Shown piece by piece: positions 5,146 through 6,767 of a DNA stretch of 6,767 bases (position 1 is the stretch's first letter; each line of letters begins with the position of its first letter). A program made the translations under genes and the position numbers. The notes beneath the pieces were generated by a model. It was not told where the DNA came from. It saw only the letters and a program-made list of their open reading frames with translations, and did not search any database. Source of the stretch: Rhizobiaceae bacterium (GTDB lineage: Bacteria > Pseudomonadota > Alphaproteobacteria > Rhizobiales > Rhizobiaceae); NCBI GenBank assembly GCA_014380965.1, contig JACMIV010000197.1, forward strand, positions 1 through 6,767. Direction: 5' to 3'.

Positions 5146-6093
5146 ATGGCATCCGCGTCCTCCCCCGATCCCGTACCAGGCAACGGCGCCCATACTGGCC
5201 CACGAACTGGTGGCATGAACGTCTCCTTCGAGTTCTTCCCGCCCAAGAGCGAGAAGATGGAAGAGACGCTCTGGGCGGCGGTGACGCGCCTTGCGCCGCT
5301 CCGCCCAAGCTTCGTCTCCGTCACTTACGGCGCCGGCGGTTCGACTCGCGAGCGCACGCACCACACCGTCAAGCGCCTTCTCGGCGAAACCGATCTCGCA
5401 CCCGCCGCCCATCTCACCTGCGTCGACGCCACGCGTGAGGAGGTCGACGCGGTCGTGCGCGAGTATCGCACCACCGGGGTCCGGCATTTCGTGGCGCTCC
5501 GGGGCGACAGCCAGACAGGCGCCGGCGGCAGCTACACGCCGACGCCGGGCGGCTATCGGAATGCGGTCGAACTCGTCGAAGGTCTGAAGAAAATCGACGA
5601 TTTCGAGATATCGGTTTCCGCCTACCCCGAGAAGCATCCGGAAAGCCCGGATTTTGCGACCGACATCGACCTTCTGAAGCGCAAGGTCGACAATGGGGCG
5701 ACGCGCGCGATCACGCAGTTCTTCTTCGACAACGACATCTACGAGCGCTTCGTCGAGCGTGTCCGCAAGGCCGGCGTCTACATCCCGATCGTTCCGGGCA
5801 TCGTGCCGATCCACGATTTTACCAAGGTCGCGCGTTTCTCGGCGGCGACGGGCGCCACGATCCCCGCTTGGCTCGCGGCGCGCTTCGAGGGTCTGGAGGA
5901 GGACGCCCAGACTCGCAGCCATGTCGCCGCTGCCGTCTGCGCCGAACAGGTGCTGGACCTCACCAAACGCGGCCTCACCGATTTTCATTTCTACACGATG
6001 AACCGGGCCGACCTCGTCTATTCCATCTGCCACATTCTGGGGCTGCGGGCGGCGAAGCCGGCGGGGGAGGCGACGAGCGCCGTCGCTGCCTGA
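5146..6093 (+). CDS. metF: Methylenetetrahydrofolate reductase MetF
   Basis: This is a 315-residue flavoenzyme reducing 5,10-methylene-THF to 5-methyl-THF, the methyl donor for methionine synthase. The TIM-barrel motifs are complete: SFEFFPPK (27-34, with Glu29 matching the catalytic Glu28 of E. coli MetF), VTYGAGGSTRERT (59-71), ALRGDS (117-122, Asp121 matching E. coli Asp120), YPEKHPES (160-167), ITQFFFDN (189-196), IVPGIVPI (215-222) and HFYTMNRADL (281-290). Length is normal for a bacterial single-domain enzyme. The ATG at 5146 has only a weak AAAGGC about 10 bases upstream; an ATG at 5215 would start just before the first strand and is possible, while the intervening residues are low-complexity. 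The short gap to the regulator gene suggests one operon under that regulator. In many rhizobia metH follows, but here a hairpin and an opposite-strand gene follow instead. Confidence 0.96.
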   Translation: MASASSPDPVPGNGAHTGPRTGGMNVSFEFFPPKSEKMEETLWAAVTRLAPLRPSFVSVTYGAGGSTRERTHHTVKRLLGETDLAPAAHLTCVDATREEVDAVVREYRTTGVRHFVALRGDSQTGAGGSYTPTPGGYRNAVELVEGLKKIDDFEISVSAYPEKHPESPDFATDIDLLKRKVDNGATRAITQFFFDNDIYERFVERVRKAGVYIPIVPGIVPIHDFTKVARFSAATGATIPAWLAARFEGLEEDAQTRSHVAAAVCAEQVLDLTKRGLTDFHFYTMNRADLVYSICHILGLRAAKPAGEATSAVAA

Positions 6094-6180
6094 GGGCTGT
6101 CGAACGTCGAGGAGACGAGGACGTGCCATTGACGTCAGCGCTTGTCTATCGAACCGGCGGGCCGCAGCCTCCAAATACGC

Positions 6181-6208
6181 GAAAGCCGGGGACAAGTCCC
6201 CGGCTTTC
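6181..6208. terminator. Strong hairpin, probable bidirectional terminator after metF
   Basis: GAAAGCCGGGGA (6181-6192) and TCCCCGGCTTTC (6197-6208) form a perfect 12-bp stem with loop CAAG. It is 87 bases after the metF stop and 44 bases after the stop of the small minus-strand gene. The stem has A's at one base and T's at the other on both strands, although the trailing T-run is short. Two weaker hairpins lie beside it: AGCCC/GGGCT at 6219-6234 and AGTCT/AGACT at 6243-6254. Confidence 0.8.
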
Positions 6209-6252
6209 AATCAGGCTTAGCCCTTCGATGGGCTTGCGAAACAGTCTGAAGA

Positions 6253-6339
6253 CTACGGCATTACCCCGATGACCATGGCAGCCACGAACGTGAAAGCTGC
6301 GGAAATCATCAGGAGGTTCAGCGAACGCGTCAAGTTCAT
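6253..6339 (-). CDS. Small single-span membrane protein, 28 residues
   Basis: ATG at 6339 to TAG at 6253-6255 encodes 28 residues: a short polar start with one Arg (MNLTRSLN), then an unbroken hydrophobic stretch from residue 9 to 27 (LLMISAAFTFVAAMVIGVM), ending in Pro. One membrane helix with the N-terminus on the positive, cytoplasmic side is the natural reading. Support for a real gene: a textbook Shine-Dalgarno GGGAGGG (complement of 6347-6353) exactly 7 bases before the ATG, a promoter-like pair further upstream, and a strong hairpin downstream. I recall similar very short hydrophobic proteins in rhizobial genomes but can name no family, and function is unknown. Such proteins often modulate a larger membrane complex, which is only a possibility here. 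It is convergent with metF. Confidence 0.65.
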   Translation of the reverse strand: MNLTRSLNLLMISAAFTFVAAMVIGVMP

Positions 6340-6370
6340 CAAAGCACCCTCCCGTTGTCACACTCCCCAA

Positions 6371-6398
6371 ATATTAATCTCTCGTTCAGATTCGTAAA
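6371..6398 (-). promoter_or_regulatory. Sigma-70-like promoter of the 28-residue membrane protein
   Basis: Read on the minus strand, TTTACG (complement of 6393-6398) and TAATAT (complement of 6371-6376) are separated by 16 bases. The -10 box differs from TATAAT at only two positions. Transcription would begin near 6364, giving a leader of about 25 bases that contains the GGGAGGG ribosome binding site. Confidence 0.5.
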
Positions 6399-6569
6399 GA
6401 CCCTCGGCATGCTGCATCGCACGGAATTTATCGGTGCGTTTCAAAAAGTGTCGAGCCTGCAAGGCGATGCGTTGCAAAGAGCTGGCAAAAATTCTTTTCG
6501 TCGCAGGGTGGATAGAAGCCTTCCGGAAGATTTTTATGCTCCAAATCGACGAGCTGGGTGATGCGCCGA
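6399..6569. other. Gene-free, lower-GC spacer
   Basis: This stretch between the small membrane protein's promoter and the amidase stop shows no recognisable gene on either strand and is noticeably richer in A/T (for example AAAAATTCTTTTC at 6487-6499) than the rest of the window. A 71-codon minus-strand frame crosses it but has poor codon bias and no familiar motif. Confidence 0.4.
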
Positions 6570-6767
6570 TCACGCGACATGACTTTCGATCAGGTGCTGC
6601 AATTGCGCCCCAATCGCCAGCGCGTCCTTGTCACGGCCGAAGCGTGTGACGATCGTCACCCCGAGCGGCATGCCTTCGGCAGTCGTGAGGCCGGGAATAC
6701 TGACGCAGGGATTGCCTGTCAGGGTCCAGAGCTTGTTCATTGCGGGATCGCCGGTCGTGGCGAGCGA
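6570..6767 (-). CDS. Amidase-signature family enzyme, C-terminal part, 5' end cut by window
   Basis: The frame is open from the window's right edge to TGA at 6570-6572, giving the last 65 residues. The sequence TGDPAMNKLWTLTGNPCVSI followed by PGLTTAEGMPLGVTIV and a 'R-x-G-R-D-x-x-A-L' helix is the standard end of amidase-signature enzymes (GatA, AtzF and general amidases): the 'N-x-x-W-T-x-x-G-x-P' helix, then the 'G-x-P-x-G-V-x-x-V' strand. The Ser-Ser-Lys catalytic triad is in the missing part, so the substrate cannot be told; GatA itself is unlikely given the C-terminal form, but it is not excluded. No clear terminator follows. Confidence 0.85.
   Translation of the reverse strand, partial: SLATTGDPAMNKLWTLTGNPCVSIPGLTTAEGMPLGVTIVTRFGRDKDALAIGAQLQHLIESHVA

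Noticed and set aside
4222..6210. Very long minus-strand open frame opposite the regulator and metF
   Set aside because: It is a typical GC-rich antisense shadow; both plus-strand genes have clear family motifs throughout.
6123..6272. Plus-strand frame starting at GTG 6123 after AGGAG, 49 codons, downstream of metF
   Set aside because: It runs straight through the 12-bp terminator hairpin and the end of the small minus-strand gene, is Pro/Arg/Ser-rich and shows no family motif.
6358..6573. Minus-strand 71-codon frame whose GTG overlaps the amidase stop (GTGA)
   Set aside because: The overlap is suggestive of coupling, but third-position GC is low, no motif is recognised, and the frame covers the promoter of the 28-residue protein.

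Overview
The window is GC-rich chromosomal DNA from an alphaproteobacterium, most likely of the order Hyphomicrobiales (Rhizobiales). The reasons are strong G/C preference at third codon positions, the ArsR-methyltransferase regulator directly ahead of metF, the close pairing of TrmO with a DUF2293-like protein, and the rhizobial look of the EttA C-terminus. The genus cannot be fixed from the sequence. I see no insertion sequence, phage gene, CRISPR array, tRNA or rRNA, so this is mostly ordinary housekeeping territory with a few small accessory items.

Layout. Bases 1-318 are the C-terminal end of the ribosome-associated ABC-F protein EttA. A ParD/ParE-type toxin-antitoxin pair with overlapping genes follows (444-1044). 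Convergent to it lies a small protein resembling a response-regulator receiver without its phospho-acceptor aspartate (1118-1519, minus). Divergent from that is a DedA-family membrane protein followed 40 bases later by a MOSC-domain protein (1714-3013, plus). These meet, tail to tail across a small hairpin, a minus-strand pair: trmO (tRNA t6A37 methylation) and a DUF2293-like gene (3936 down to 3036). Divergent from trmO is a methionine-cycle operon: an ArsR-type regulator fused to a SAM-binding methyltransferase-like domain (SahR-type), then metF (4066-6093). A 12-bp stem hairpin closes metF. Beyond it, on the minus strand, is a 28-residue single-span membrane protein with its own promoter and ribosome binding site (6339-6253). 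The window ends in the C-terminus of an amidase-signature enzyme (6767-6570, minus).

How the genes connect. The regulator and MetF form a probable autoregulated unit controlling methyl-group supply. An AT-rich near-palindrome at 4031-4046, just upstream of the regulator, is the best operator candidate. MetF makes 5-methyl-THF for methionine synthesis, and the regulator probably senses SAM or SAH. TrmO, transcribed away from the same 130-base intergenic region, consumes SAM.

The items most worth a second look are a perfect 10-bp inverted repeat that places the trmO Shine-Dalgarno sequence and start codon in one arm of an mRNA hairpin, and the 28-residue membrane protein. No wholly new multi-gene system is evident.
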